Below, piece by piece: positions 49,638-59,412 of a stretch of 64,000 nucleotides of DNA. The translations under genes and the position numbers were made by a program. Positions within the stretch are counted from its first letter, which is position 1, and the number at the start of each line of letters is the position of its first letter. Where the stretch lies: positions 1,459,501-1,523,500 of the forward strand of contig CP012819.1 of assembly GCA_001936135.1 (NCBI GenBank). The letters are read 5' to 3'. The notes beneath the pieces are model-generated. The model saw nothing but the letters and a program-made list of their open reading frames with translations, was not told the DNA's origin and ran no database searches. This DNA is from Saccharomycopsis fibuligera x Saccharomycopsis cf. fibuligera (lineage: Eukaryota > Ascomycota > Saccharomycetes > Ascoideales > Saccharomycopsidaceae).

Positions 49638-52316
49638 TCAAGTACTAAACAAGAACTGTAAATCAGCAGGTGTCAATCGATTAGCCGCGGTTTCATCACC
49701 GCCCACTGTTGCGTTCACCATATCAGCTTTTTTTTCCTGTAATTCCAAAATCTTCTTTTCAATACTATCAGCAATACAGAATTTGACAATTCGTACTGGC
49801 CGCATTTGCAAAATACGGTGCACTCTATCACACTGCCATTCTACTGCAGGATTCCACCACGGGTCCATAATGAAAATCTGACTAGCTTCAGTCAAGTTCA
49901 ACGCCACGCCACCGGCTTTGAGAGATACCAAAAATACTTCCACATTGACATTGTTCATGAAATGAGAAATAGTGTTTGCACGCTGTTGAGGCGACATCGA
50001 CCCCTGTAGTCTCACAGTTTTGAAACCGGCTCTCTTGAGTCGCCAGTCCACCAAATCCAAAAATGAAGTGAACTGCGAATAAACAATTGACTTGATAGTG
50101 TGATTGTTCGATCTCAGCTTGTATAGTTCTTCGACCAACGCTTCAATCTTAGTGGAAGATTTCCATCTACCGGCAGACATGTTGATTTTGTTCACAATAC
50201 TAGTTTTCTTGTTTCCTCTTGCTTCCAACTCCTCGGCCACTTCCAAAGCAGGAGCATTCAAATCAATAGAAAGCCCAATATGGCAAACTGGGCACTCAAG
50301 CTTGTTTTTGCTATCGTAAGAGTCAAAAGAGTCAATGTATTCCTTGATACATAATCGGCAAAACTTGTGATGACATTTACTCTCAATTGCGTCTTCTGCT
50401 TCATCGTCACAAAGCTCGCATACAATTGCTTCATATCCAGCAACTTTTCGATTACTCAATCTTTTCAACACCAAGTCCGGATGATCTGCTAATTGTCTCA
50501 TTCTGGTAATCAATGTAAAAATGTTGGCATAATTGTTGAGCACCACCCCTTCTTCAACATAGTCATTGAACTGTCTGTTGACATCACTGTATAATGACTG
50601 GTACAAATCTTTCTCCTCAGGATTGAATAAGTCATACCTAACTTCAACAAGTTTTGGCGGCAAGCCCAAATCGTCTGCTCTTTCCATCTTGGTACGTCTC
50701 AACATGATTCTTGCCAACAAAAGTTGGAGTCTAGTGAATGCTTCTGCGCCTCTAGCGGACTCATTATTACTAACAACTTTCACTGCGTCCTCCACATTGC
50801 TTTCAAGACGTTCAGCAATTTCTTCTTCTTTCATGTTACCTTCTGCATCAGTAATACCATATTTGATAATATTTTTCAAAAAGAAATGATTGAAAAAATT
50901 GGTATGCTGCATTGGACGACAGCCGCATTGAGCGCAAATACTGTTATTAATGAAATTCCATTCCATGCTTCGACACTCACATTTCGTACAGAAATATTCA
51001 CAAAATGGTTGAATTCTTAAAAATCGAATCAACGAATACAATTCACCTATTCTGTTCTGTAATGGCGTACCAGATAAACACCATTTCTTGACACATTTCA
51101 AATTATTGACAGATTTTGCTGTACCTGATTGTCTATCTTTGATACTATGAGCTTCATCCAATATTACTCTATAAAAATCAATGGCATGCAAAGCACTCTT
51201 TTCTCTATGAACACCCGTAACTCTTTTGAAACCGTACTGTTGTTTTCTCCAAACACTTTCAAGAACAGAATAAGTGGTTAAAATAACATCATACTTCAAC
51301 AACTCCTCCATATTATTGGTTCTGCTGGCACCATGGAATATATATGCTTTCATTAGCCCATTGGTATGCGCTTCAATTTCACTTTTCCACTGCATGATAG
51401 CCACTGCGGGGGCCACCACCAAGTTCGGAGTCTTGTTTCTATCGCTCATAAACAATGCAATAGTCTGAATGGTTTTTCCCATACCCATCTCATCAGCCAA
51501 TACACCGCCTTGAAATGCGCTTTCTTCTTGTTTGATCAACCAGTTTAGACCTTCTAGTTGGAATGGCAAGAGGTTGATGGACATGCCAATGGGCTGAGGT
51601 GCTTCTTCAACAGCAATAGGCTTCATGGTATTTAAATCATTGAATACTGTCTTTAGCTCCTCGTGATTTGCGAAAAGCTTTTCTGTCATCCATTTGAAGT
51701 AATCAATTTTCTTTCTTGGTTTCTTTGGAGCAGCGGATTTCTTTCTTGGAGCACGTCTTCTCGGAGTAGGTGGTTCTTCTTCTTCAGAAAGCTCAGGTTC
51801 AGGTTCAACAGCAGCAGCTTCATCTGTTTCTTCTGCTTCGTCATTAGACGATGCTTCATCAGGAACGTAATCTTCGTCACCACTATCGGTGTCAGACCCA
51901 TCATTGCCGTCCTCATCATCTGTGACTTTGACCTTTACCTTGGATCTGCCATTAGCCACTCTTTGCCTTTTTGGCTTTGTAACAGAGGCTCGCGAAGATC
52001 TTTTAGTCGATCTAGCTGAACTAGTGCCCTGAGCAGATTCTTCGACAGCAACAATATCATCACCGTTCTCACCACCGTCCTCATCACTAATAACAGCTCT
52101 AGATCTTCTAGATCTTCTAGTTCCGGCTGCTGGCTGGCTAACTTCTTCTCCCTGTTTCTCGTTCTTTAAAATCGGCTTCTTAGCTCTAGAATTTCTTTTC
52201 TTCTTTTCAATAATGAAACCTCCTCCTTCAATAAGCTCAACATCTTCCTCTGCCTTGACTTCCTCATCGCCGGAGTTAGTTGCTGTAGCCTTTCCGTTCC
52301 GTAGTTGCCTTGCCAT
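49638..52316 (-). CDS. RAD16: Nucleotide excision repair SNF2 ATPase / RING E3 Rad16
   Basis: Rad16, with Rad7, drives global-genome excision repair of silent chromatin and is part of an E3 ligase. The 892-residue product has an acidic, Arg/Lys-rich disordered N-terminus to about 225. The SNF2 helicase core follows with DEMGMGKT (motif I), [11 protein letters not shown] (motif II), and [20 protein letters not shown]. Between the two helicase lobes lies a C-rich segment ([12 protein letters not shown], then CAQCGCRPM), as in Rad16. A RING finger inserted before lobe 2 starts [20 protein letters not shown] and continues CRLCIKEYI with the final CPVC. Lobe 2 has [26 protein letters not shown] and [11 protein letters not shown]. 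Order and length match S. cerevisiae Rad16 (790). It is divergent from the Mgs1 gene. Confidence 0.96.
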   Translation of the reverse strand: MARQLRNGKATATNSGDEEVKAEEDVELIEGGGFIIEKKKRNSRAKKPILKNEKQGEEVSQPAAGTRRSRRSRAVISDEDGGENGDDIVAVEESAQGTSSARSTKRSSRASVTKPKRQRVANGRSKVKVKVTDDEDGNDGSDTDSGDEDYVPDEASSNDEAEETDEAAAVEPEPELSEEEEPPTPRRRAPRKKSAAPKKPRKKIDYFKWMTEKLFANHEELKTVFNDLNTMKPIAVEEAPQPIGMSINLLPFQLEGLNWLIKQEESAFQGGVLADEMGMGKTIQTIALFMSDRNKTPNLVVAPAVAIMQWKSEIEAHTNGLMKAYIFHGASRTNNMEELLKYDVILTTYSVLESVWRKQQYGFKRVTGVHREKSALHAIDFYRVILDEAHSIKDRQSGTAKSVNNLKCVKKWCLSGTPLQNRIGELYSLIRFLRIQPFCEYFCTKCECRSMEWNFINNSICAQCGCRPMQHTNFFNHFFLKNIIKYGITDAEGNMKEEEIAERLESNVEDAVKVVSNNESARGAEAFTRLQLLLARIMLRRTKMERADDLGLPPKLVEVRYDLFNPEEKDLYQSLYSDVNRQFNDYVEEGVVLNNYANIFTLITRMRQLADHPDLVLKRLSNRKVAGYEAIVCELCDDEAEDAIESKCHHKFCRLCIKEYIDSFDSYDSKNKLECPVCHIGLSIDLNAPALEVAEELEARGNKKTSIVNKINMSAGRWKSSTKIEALVEELYKLRSNNHTIKSIVYSQFTSFLDLVDWRLKRAGFKTVRLQGSMSPQQRANTISHFMNNVNVEVFLVSLKAGGVALNLTEASQIFIMDPWWNPAVEWQCDRVHRILQMRPVRIVKFCIADSIEKKILELQEKKADMVNATVGGDETAANRLTPADLQFLFST

Positions 52317-52755
52317 CGGGGTGTTATCTATACTATCTTATTCAGGTCAGACTTCCTAAGGACAGTTTCTAGTGAGAAATAACTCTGCAATAGATCAGCG
52401 AGAAGATAAAAGTTTTTTCAGGCTGCAATATTTTCACTGAAAAATTCCTTATTTTAAAGTTGGGAACCAGTTTTTGCGCTGTGAATTATTGATTTTCCGA
52501 TGGAAGAGGCAAAAAAAAGTAAAAAAAAAAGAAACGAGTGATAGGCAACCTCGATGACATCCGGACATTAGCTCATCGCTCGAAAAGCGGAGTTTTCAAT
52601 ATTCGGGTTTTATTTTTTCCACTTTTCGTTCTTCCTTACGCGACCGCGTCGTGGTTTGTAAGAACAGTAAGTCATCTTATAGTGGACATAAATTCAAAGT
52701 GAGCCATTAGCCAGATGAAGATCACAACAAATTTAAGTGCACAACACTACTAATC
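52317..52755. promoter_or_regulatory. RAD16/MGS1 bidirectional promoter with inverted ACGCG cores
   Basis: ACGCGACCGCGT at 52638-52649 places an ACGCG core head-to-head with CGCGT, a double MCB-like site between two repair genes. A-rich tracts lie at 52510-52532. MBF control is an inference. Confidence 0.45.
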
Positions 52756-54939
52756 ATGGGAGCACTAGAGTTTCCTTGTGAGAAATGCGGCAAAGCTTTT
52801 GCTTATCAGGATTTGGTGAATCATCCCTGCGTTGGTGCCACAGAGAAGCCCATTTTAAACAAAAAGTTAAAAACGAAGTTTGAGACTAATGGTAACTTCG
52901 TTAAGGATGATGTAGAGATAATTGATGTTGAGGACGGTGTGCCCCACAACAGTGCAGAGCTTTTGCCCTCAAAGAAACAAGCGTTTCAATCACTTGGCCT
53001 CAATATGTGGTCCGGGCAAAGTTCTAGCAAGAAAACCCCTAAGAGAAAGCCATTAGCCAGATCAACGAGGTACTCAACATCTCCAATATCAATTAAGGTG
53101 CCACTGTTTAGCAATAACGATGATACCGATAACAAAGATTATGGTAATAGCAGTGATGTACTGCTTATTTCGGACAGCTCTAGCAAGCCAAAAATAAGCG
53201 CCAGAGAAGGGGCTAAGCAGCTTGGCTTGAACATGCACTGGAAATCGAGCAAGACTGCTGCCCACAAAGATAGACTTCATAATGATAACCAAGAAGGTTA
53301 TGAAGGAGCGCCGGTACCTGAGATGGACGAAGGAAACTTCATTCCAACTAACCTGTCAAAGTACTATGATAGACTAGACTATTTACTCGATGAAAAAACC
53401 GTTGAGGTCAAGAAACTCAAATATGACTCAAACTTTCCGCTATCTGAAGTGTTAAGGCCAAAAACATTAGACGACTATGTTGGCCACGGGGATATTGTTG
53501 GGGAAGATGGCATAATAAGAAAATTCATATATACTGGTGTGGTGCCGTCAATGATATTTTGGGGTGAACCAGGAGTTGGGAAGACTACGTTGGTAAGGTT
53601 AATTTTAACAGAAATAAAAAATAGTGCATTTTCCAAGTATTACCAGATCAACGAGTTGAGCGCGGTATCCTCCAATTTGGCAGAGTTGAAAGCAATGTAC
53701 GAGAAATTCAAAAAGATGAAGCGGTTCAATGCTGAGATGAAGATGATTTTGTTTTTGGATGAAATTCATCGATTTTCCAAGTTACAGCAGGATTTTTTTT
53801 TAAGTTTGATAGAAAATAACGAAATGATATTTTTTGGCTGTACCACGGAAAATCCGTCTTATAAGGTTAACGATGCAATGTTGTCAAGATGTCAAATATT
53901 CAATTTACAAAGAGCCTCGGCTGATGATATTTTAGCAGTGGTGAATAAAGGGTTATTATACATCAATAAGTCGCGAATTTTATTGCACAAGAAAAAGCCG
54001 TTGATTATTACGAAAGAGGCGAAAAGTTATCTTGCTCAGATTTGTGATGGCGATTACCGTACTGCTTTGAATCTGTTAGAGGCCATTGCCACTAGCTATC
54101 CTGATAATTTGGGCGACATTGATCAAAAACTGTTTTCTAAGGAGTCGCTGTCATCACCCGAATCAGTTGACACAGTCAAAAAAGAAACTAATAATATCTG
54201 TAGCAGTTCTAAAAGGATCTGCATTGATATTGACCATTTAAACAATTTCTTACGACACACCATTATTGGCAGCAACTCCAAGATCCAGGTTGAAGACTTA
54301 TTTTCAGCTTTGTACAAATCAGTAGTTGGCAGTGATGCTAATGCCGCCATAATTTACTTGGCATATATTTTTGAAACAAAACCTGATCCACTAGAAATTG
54401 CGAATTTCTTGCATAGCATTCTCGTTAACGAAATTGATGAGTCCGATAATCATAATAATCAAGTTAATCATGTTTCATTGCTTGAGTTCAGCAACACTGC
54501 TTACTACGTTGTCACTAAGCTTGGCCTACCTGAATGCGACCTTGCTTTAGTTCAATTTACTTACTTATTGTGCCAGGCTCGCAAATCTAGAAAAATTACC
54601 AAAACCGCCGAGCGACTTGAGGACTTTTTTGACAAAAATCCAACTGCGTTGCTGTTATCTATCCCCATGCATATTCGTAATGCACCAACAGAAATGATGA
54701 AGGATTTGGGGTATAGTGATGGGTATAAGTATAACCCAAGTTATGTTGATGGGCAAGTCAAACAGTATTATTTGCCAAGAGGAATTAGAAAGAGTACTTT
54801 TGCAGAGAGTGAACATTATGGGCATTTGGAAGATGAGTCGTTGGAAGAAGCCAAGAAGAAGCACGAAGTGAAGCTTGAGACAGAAAGTTTGATTGGTCAG
54901 CTTTATGATGCAGTGGAGGAGGCAGAAATCAAAAAGTGA
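52756..54939 (+). CDS. MGS1: Mgs1-family AAA+ ATPase with N-terminal UBZ-like zinc finger
   Basis: Mgs1 (WRNIP1) binds ubiquitinated PCNA and acts at stalled forks. The N-terminus has a compact zinc finger FPCEKCGKAFAYQDL, then VNHPC, with ligands Cys8, Cys11, His23 and Cys25, resembling the UBZ finger of this family. A disordered linker contains two related short blocks, KQAFQSLGLNMW and AKQLGLNMHW. The AAA+ core shows GEPGVGKTT (Walker A), ILFLDEIHRF (Walker B) and GCTTENPSY. The C-terminal tetramerisation part is more divergent than in the family member at 0.2-3.0 kb (YKSVVGSDANAAIIYL is retained). At 727 residues it is somewhat longer than S. cerevisiae Mgs1 (587). It is divergent from RAD16. 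I use the symbol because of the zinc finger, but orthology between the two copies needs a tree. Confidence 0.82.
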   Translation: MGALEFPCEKCGKAFAYQDLVNHPCVGATEKPILNKKLKTKFETNGNFVKDDVEIIDVEDGVPHNSAELLPSKKQAFQSLGLNMWSGQSSSKKTPKRKPLARSTRYSTSPISIKVPLFSNNDDTDNKDYGNSSDVLLISDSSSKPKISAREGAKQLGLNMHWKSSKTAAHKDRLHNDNQEGYEGAPVPEMDEGNFIPTNLSKYYDRLDYLLDEKTVEVKKLKYDSNFPLSEVLRPKTLDDYVGHGDIVGEDGIIRKFIYTGVVPSMIFWGEPGVGKTTLVRLILTEIKNSAFSKYYQINELSAVSSNLAELKAMYEKFKKMKRFNAEMKMILFLDEIHRFSKLQQDFFLSLIENNEMIFFGCTTENPSYKVNDAMLSRCQIFNLQRASADDILAVVNKGLLYINKSRILLHKKKPLIITKEAKSYLAQICDGDYRTALNLLEAIATSYPDNLGDIDQKLFSKESLSSPESVDTVKKETNNICSSSKRICIDIDHLNNFLRHTIIGSNSKIQVEDLFSALYKSVVGSDANAAIIYLAYIFETKPDPLEIANFLHSILVNEIDESDNHNNQVNHVSLLEFSNTAYYVVTKLGLPECDLALVQFTYLLCQARKSRKITKTAERLEDFFDKNPTALLLSIPMHIRNAPTEMMKDLGYSDGYKYNPSYVDGQVKQYYLPRGIRKSTFAESEHYGHLEDESLEEAKKKHEVKLETESLIGQLYDAVEEAEIKK

Positions 54940-55521
54940 CATTGGTCTGTTAGTCGAAGACGTGTATTATATTTATCTCTATTAATAAACTTATATGATG
55001 TTCAACTACTCTACTGATGTGATGTCTGAACGCGGTCATGGTTATTGAATATGACAAAGTAGAGCCTCAAACCTGATGGTGGCATATATCCGTTATTCAG
55101 ATATCATATAGTATTCTGATCGGTTTACTCTCGACTGACTGAAATATTAGTCTTTTGATCTGTCTTCATAAAATATTTACTGTGTCAGCTCAGATCGTCT
55201 CTCGCATAGCCAATATTCTGCTGCTTATAATAACCTAGAATTTGGTATATAATTATATAACAAATTAGTCATAAAACTTTGTCTACGCACTGCTACGCAT
55301 GATTATGCAATATGACGCTCAATGGGCATCGCGATAACCATTTTTGAAAACGCGAGAAACGCCTCCAGCGGGCAACGTGTGTGACTGGAGGAGGTATAAA
55401 TTGAACACTGAACCCAGTCAGTATCTTTATCCAGACAGGTTTTGTATTTATTCTCGTTATTTTATATCTGATACTTTGGCACTATCGTTTTTTTTTCTCG
55501 AGTTAAAGTCTGCTATCTACT
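54940..55521. promoter_or_regulatory. RNase T2 promoter region with TATA box
   Basis: These 582 bases comprise the MGS1 3' flank and the RNase T2 promoter. GTATAAATT at about 55394-55402 is a good TATA box about 125 bp upstream of the start. ACGCGA occurs near 55350. No gene is recognised. Confidence 0.5.
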
Positions 55522-56805
55522 ATGAAATTGCTTGACATATTTCCTGTCTTAGCGGCTCTGTCGTTGGCTCTGGCCTCGATAGTTCCGTTAAACCAAAATA
55601 TTAACTACCAACAGCAACAGCACCAGCAACAACAATACCTAGTACAACCACAGCAGTATCAGGAAGTGTTTGGTGATATTGAGGCCCCAAGCTGTCCAAG
55701 AAATCTTCCACTTTCATGTCAGAACACAACTGAAGTTGCTGATTCTTGTTGTTTTGATAACACATTATTCCTTAGCACCCAGTTCTGGAATTACTACCCC
55801 GCCATTGGCGGCAACGAGACATTCACGTTACATGGCCTCTGGCCAGATAATTGTGATGGCAGCTACGAGCAGTTCTGCGACAATAAATTGAACATTCGTA
55901 ATGTGACACAGATTCTTCAGCAATTCGGTGAAGAGGAGTTGTTGAAGAAGATGCGACAAGTTTGGTTGAATATCAATCATGATGATGAGAGTTTATGGCT
56001 TCACGAGTTCAACAAGCACGGGACATGCGTTGATACAATAAAACCAATATGTTACAAGAAGCTCACTGATGGCGGTGCCACGTACCAAAATAACAAAAAC
56101 GTGGTGGATTTCATGAAGATTGCAATGAATTTGTACGAGAAACTTCCTACTTTCCAATGGCTTGCGGAAGCCGGCATCCACCCATCCACCGAAATCACAT
56201 ATTCAAGGAAACAAATTGAGGAAGCACTTACTCGCAAGTTTAATGCCTTGCCTTTTATCAAATGCAACAAATACAACGGCATCCAAGAAATCTGGTACTT
56301 CCATAACTCCAAAGGGTCTCTTTTGCAACAAGAGTTTTTCCCAATTGACACTTTAAACAAGGGAAATTGCCCAGTGGAAGGTATAAAGTTTTATCCAAAG
56401 GGTTCATTGGGCAAAGAACCACCATCGCCATCACCGCCAGGCAATGGCAGAGGCACTAGAGGTTATGTTAAACTTAGTGGCCAAGATGGTTGTTTGATCA
56501 GAAATGGAAAATGGTATGTTGGTGGGAGATGTGCTACTTATTATATAGAAAAAGCTCCGTTTGGCGGACACAACTTGAAAACAAGAGCAGGATACTGTGC
56601 GGTGACTAGAGGTAGTGGTAATGCACTTGTCTGCGGTAGAAAGGTCAAAGCCATGCAGTTTCAGTATGATAAGGAAACTGGAGAGCTTAGTTTGAACGGG
56701 AAGAGTGACTGGAGTGCGGACGCAGTGCCTAAAGGAAGAAGACAAATGAGTGTTTATCCTGGCAGTGATAGACAGGTCAAGTTTCATTTGGTTTTTGGGA
56801 AATGA
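55522..56805 (+). CDS. RNY1: Secreted/vacuolar T2 ribonuclease (Rny1-type)
   Basis: RNase T2 enzymes cleave RNA without base specificity through 2',3'-cyclic phosphates; yeast Rny1 is vacuolar and secreted and cuts tRNA under stress. The 427-residue product has a signal peptide (about 1-19), a Gln-rich segment (residues 30-46), then the T2 domain. CAS I is FTLHGLWPDNC (catalytic His104) and CAS II is LWLHEFNKHGTC (His161, Glu162, His166). Several cysteines typical of the fold are present (for example Cys58, Cys66, Cys76-77). After residue about 300 a Pro-rich hinge (PPSPSPPG) leads to a C-terminal domain of about 110 residues, as in fungal Rny1. Two CTG codons fall in the signal peptide, so its exact residues depend on the genetic code. 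Confidence 0.92.
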   Translation: MKLLDIFPVLAALSLALASIVPLNQNINYQQQQHQQQQYLVQPQQYQEVFGDIEAPSCPRNLPLSCQNTTEVADSCCFDNTLFLSTQFWNYYPAIGGNETFTLHGLWPDNCDGSYEQFCDNKLNIRNVTQILQQFGEEELLKKMRQVWLNINHDDESLWLHEFNKHGTCVDTIKPICYKKLTDGGATYQNNKNVVDFMKIAMNLYEKLPTFQWLAEAGIHPSTEITYSRKQIEEALTRKFNALPFIKCNKYNGIQEIWYFHNSKGSLLQQEFFPIDTLNKGNCPVEGIKFYPKGSLGKEPPSPSPPGNGRGTRGYVKLSGQDGCLIRNGKWYVGGRCATYYIEKAPFGGHNLKTRAGYCAVTRGSGNALVCGRKVKAMQFQYDKETGELSLNGKSDWSADAVPKGRRQMSVYPGSDRQVKFHLVFGK

Positions 56806-57503
56806 TTTTCGAAAATTTTTAATACAATGGTTGAATAATCAAGTACAAATTTATAGACTAGTGGAGATACAATTTTAGAGAGTATATATAATAAAAAATT
56901 TCTGCGGGCGCGAAGAAAAAGGGTTGTTTTTTGAATATTTTATAAAATATTGTAGCATAAGTCTAAAATCAGTTCGTCCAATTCTCCTTCCAATTCTTTT
57001 TCTTTTGTAACTTTGGATGCCCGCTGCATAGAATCTTAATTGAAAGTGGTAACTGCTGTCTTCTTGTCTACGAAATATACCGTTATTTACAACAATACTT
57101 GCCAAAAAATGACTATTTAACCAAGATAGTTCTCTATTCCTTGTTCAACTGTATATAAGTAATACGCTATTGCTTGAGATAATAAGTGCCACTAAAAATA
57201 CATATATATATATATACAAAACAGCATAAAAACTTTTCATTAGTTTATGAAGTAGAGACTCTTTCAAGCCCAATAGGCATATATGTTCGACTCTTTCTTT
57301 CCGAATAAAGGCACGCTAACCAAAAGTTGCATTCAGAGCTCGATGATGCAAAAAGAAAAGAAAATATAATTCAAAAAAAAAAAAGCTTTAAAGATGAAAA
57401 AAAAAAAAAAAAAAAAAAAAAAATAAAAAAAAGAATTCTCTAGGCCAAAAGTATAGTTAGAATTTTTTTTGTGCTAGGTTTGCAATGACAGTTCAACAGC
57501 CAT
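56806..57503. other. Convergent intergenic region with A tracts
   Basis: These 698 AT-rich bases lie between convergent genes, with (TA)n near 57201-57216 and a run of 27 A at 57397-57423. The 76-codon frame on the minus strand (56875-57105) shows no domain. No gene is supported. Confidence 0.5.
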
Positions 57504-59183
57504 TCAATCAACCTCCCTATCCAACAATGTGAATAAATTCTCCATCACTGTTTTCGCATCAGCCCTCAACCCATTATGAAAATACTTTGAAGTAACCCAA
57601 GTACGAATTTTTCCAAAGTAATTCTCAATCGTATGATTACTAACTCCCAAATCAACATACAAATCATTATAGTACTGTGCGGCGACGACTTTAACAATCT
57701 TCACGTCCTTTTCATCAACTTTCAATGAGGAATCCGGTGGCAAAATTGCCTGTTTCGCAACATAACTCTCCCAAGAATCATAAATCCTGCGTAGCGCTGG
57801 AGGATCATAAACGTGGCCCCAGTTATCGTGATCATGAATCTTGTACGCTAATTTTTTGAAGGGTTTTAACTCGACATAATCGTCAAAACTTGACTTGAAA
57901 AACATCTCTCCCGTGAAATAGATTGGTTCTTTTTTGTTATCATTTAGCCAGTCCTGGTCGTTTAAGTGGTGGATATGGTCAGAAATGGCAAATAGATGTC
58001 TGTGCTCTGGTAAGTATCTCAATCTATCTGCGCTCCAGTTGGATTTTTTCCCCGGACCGTCTAAATAGATGGCTTCCTGGAAAAGCGCATATATGACATT
58101 AGAGTCATAGCCGACATTAGCTTCAACGGCACTAAGGGTGTTGTATGTGGGAAACCCGAACTGTTTTAACTCATTATCGAACTTGAAAATGAGCTGTCTG
58201 ATGTTGTCTGTGCCTCCTGATGCGCCAAAGTTAAGTCCTAACTGTTGAAACCGTTCAACGCTTAATTTTCCACCGCTCGGCAATTTGACATCATGAGAGT
58301 GCAAGTAGCTGATTATACGCTTAACTTTGGAGACATCCTGGGGGTATTTGGCGTAGTAGTGAACATTGCGCTCGATGGTGCGCTTGTAGGTTGCTTTATA
58401 GACTTCATCCGGGCCAATTTCATCACCGATGCCAGGGATGCCGCCAGTTAGTATGACTTCCTCTAAACTGTCGGGATAAAAGGACAAGTAGGTATGAGAG
58501 CAAAAGCCACCGTATGATTGGCCCTGCACTGACCATTTTTTTTGCGGGAAATCTTTGAAGAGCAACTTTCGAATAGTTTCACAGTCTTCAACTATGCTGT
58601 CGGCTCTGAATGCTTTAACTAGTTCCAAATATTGGTCAATGTTGTTATCGTTGATATTCTTGCCGTAGCCTAGACATAAGCCCATGAACGTAAACGTCTG
58701 AATATCCAAGGGGGTACTAAGCCCCGTGCCACGCTGATCATAATTGACTACAGTGTAACCTTTGTCCAAGAGAGCCCCAATGAAACCTTCGTTAGCTAGT
58801 GGAGTATAAGCTGGGAACCCAGGTCCGCCTTGCAAGAACACAATCACTTTGTCATTTTCGGCAAACGTGGGCCCATTAAGCCGTGACTCTGCCGTGGTGT
58901 TTTTGTAAAGCTGGGTAATTCTGGCCACAATATCGATCTTGCCTTTAGAGGGATCACGGTAGAATAATGGCACTTTGAATTGGTATACCCAGTTGAAAAC
59001 CGTCTCGGACTTGAAAGTATCGATGATGTGGTATTTGGGCAGCATGGCAATATGGCTGGACTCTGACGCCCGTGCGTCTTTGTGAAATATTGTTCCCATT
59101 GCGGTAATTTGCTGGCGCGAGAACCGCTGTGTTTGCTGATGCTTGAATTGCTGATGCTTGAAATAGCTGATGAAAGCGAACAT
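57504..59183 (-). CDS. Proline-iminopeptidase-type alpha/beta hydrolase
   Basis: A 559-residue alpha/beta-hydrolase of the S33 prolyl aminopeptidase group, which removes N-terminal proline or related residues from peptides. Visible landmarks are the oxyanion motif QGGPG (118-122), the segment VVNYDQRGTGLS (145-156) and the nucleophile elbow GQSYGG with Ser223. A His-containing GHVYDPPAL near the C-terminal third probably supplies the catalytic His. The first 28 residues are Gln/His-rich and basic. An alternative ATG at 59099 (MGTIFHKD) gives 531 residues and may be the true start; the longer form could carry a mitochondrial signal. It is divergent from SPP1. The family is clear; the substrate is not. 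Confidence 0.88.
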   Translation of the reverse strand: MFAFISYFKHQQFKHQQTQRFSRQQITAMGTIFHKDARASESSHIAMLPKYHIIDTFKSETVFNWVYQFKVPLFYRDPSKGKIDIVARITQLYKNTTAESRLNGPTFAENDKVIVFLQGGPGFPAYTPLANEGFIGALLDKGYTVVNYDQRGTGLSTPLDIQTFTFMGLCLGYGKNINDNNIDQYLELVKAFRADSIVEDCETIRKLLFKDFPQKKWSVQGQSYGGFCSHTYLSFYPDSLEEVILTGGIPGIGDEIGPDEVYKATYKRTIERNVHYYAKYPQDVSKVKRIISYLHSHDVKLPSGGKLSVERFQQLGLNFGASGGTDNIRQLIFKFDNELKQFGFPTYNTLSAVEANVGYDSNVIYALFQEAIYLDGPGKKSNWSADRLRYLPEHRHLFAISDHIHHLNDQDWLNDNKKEPIYFTGEMFFKSSFDDYVELKPFKKLAYKIHDHDNWGHVYDPPALRRIYDSWESYVAKQAILPPDSSLKVDEKDVKIVKVVAAQYYNDLYVDLGVSNHTIENYFGKIRTWVTSKYFHNGLRADAKTVMENLFTLLDREVD

Positions 59184-59412
59184 TTTGATGGGTTTTGGTG
59201 ATTGCCGTGTTTGCTGTTTTCGGTCGCTATTGGTGTATGCGATATAATGTGCAGTGATGCTATATCAAGCACATACCATTTACGCGTTTCTTTACATTTT
59301 TTCCAATTTCCACATTTCGTGATTCAAGAGAAGCAAAAGAGTGAAGAGAAGAGATATATCATTGCCACATTCGCCGCGTCAAGCTACTTTTGCGACATAG
59401 ACACCTCCCGGA
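59184..59412. promoter_or_regulatory. Short bidirectional promoter with ACGCGT
   Basis: This 229-bp divergent spacer between the hydrolase and SPP1 contains ACGCGT at 59282-59287. No TATA box is evident. Confidence 0.35.
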
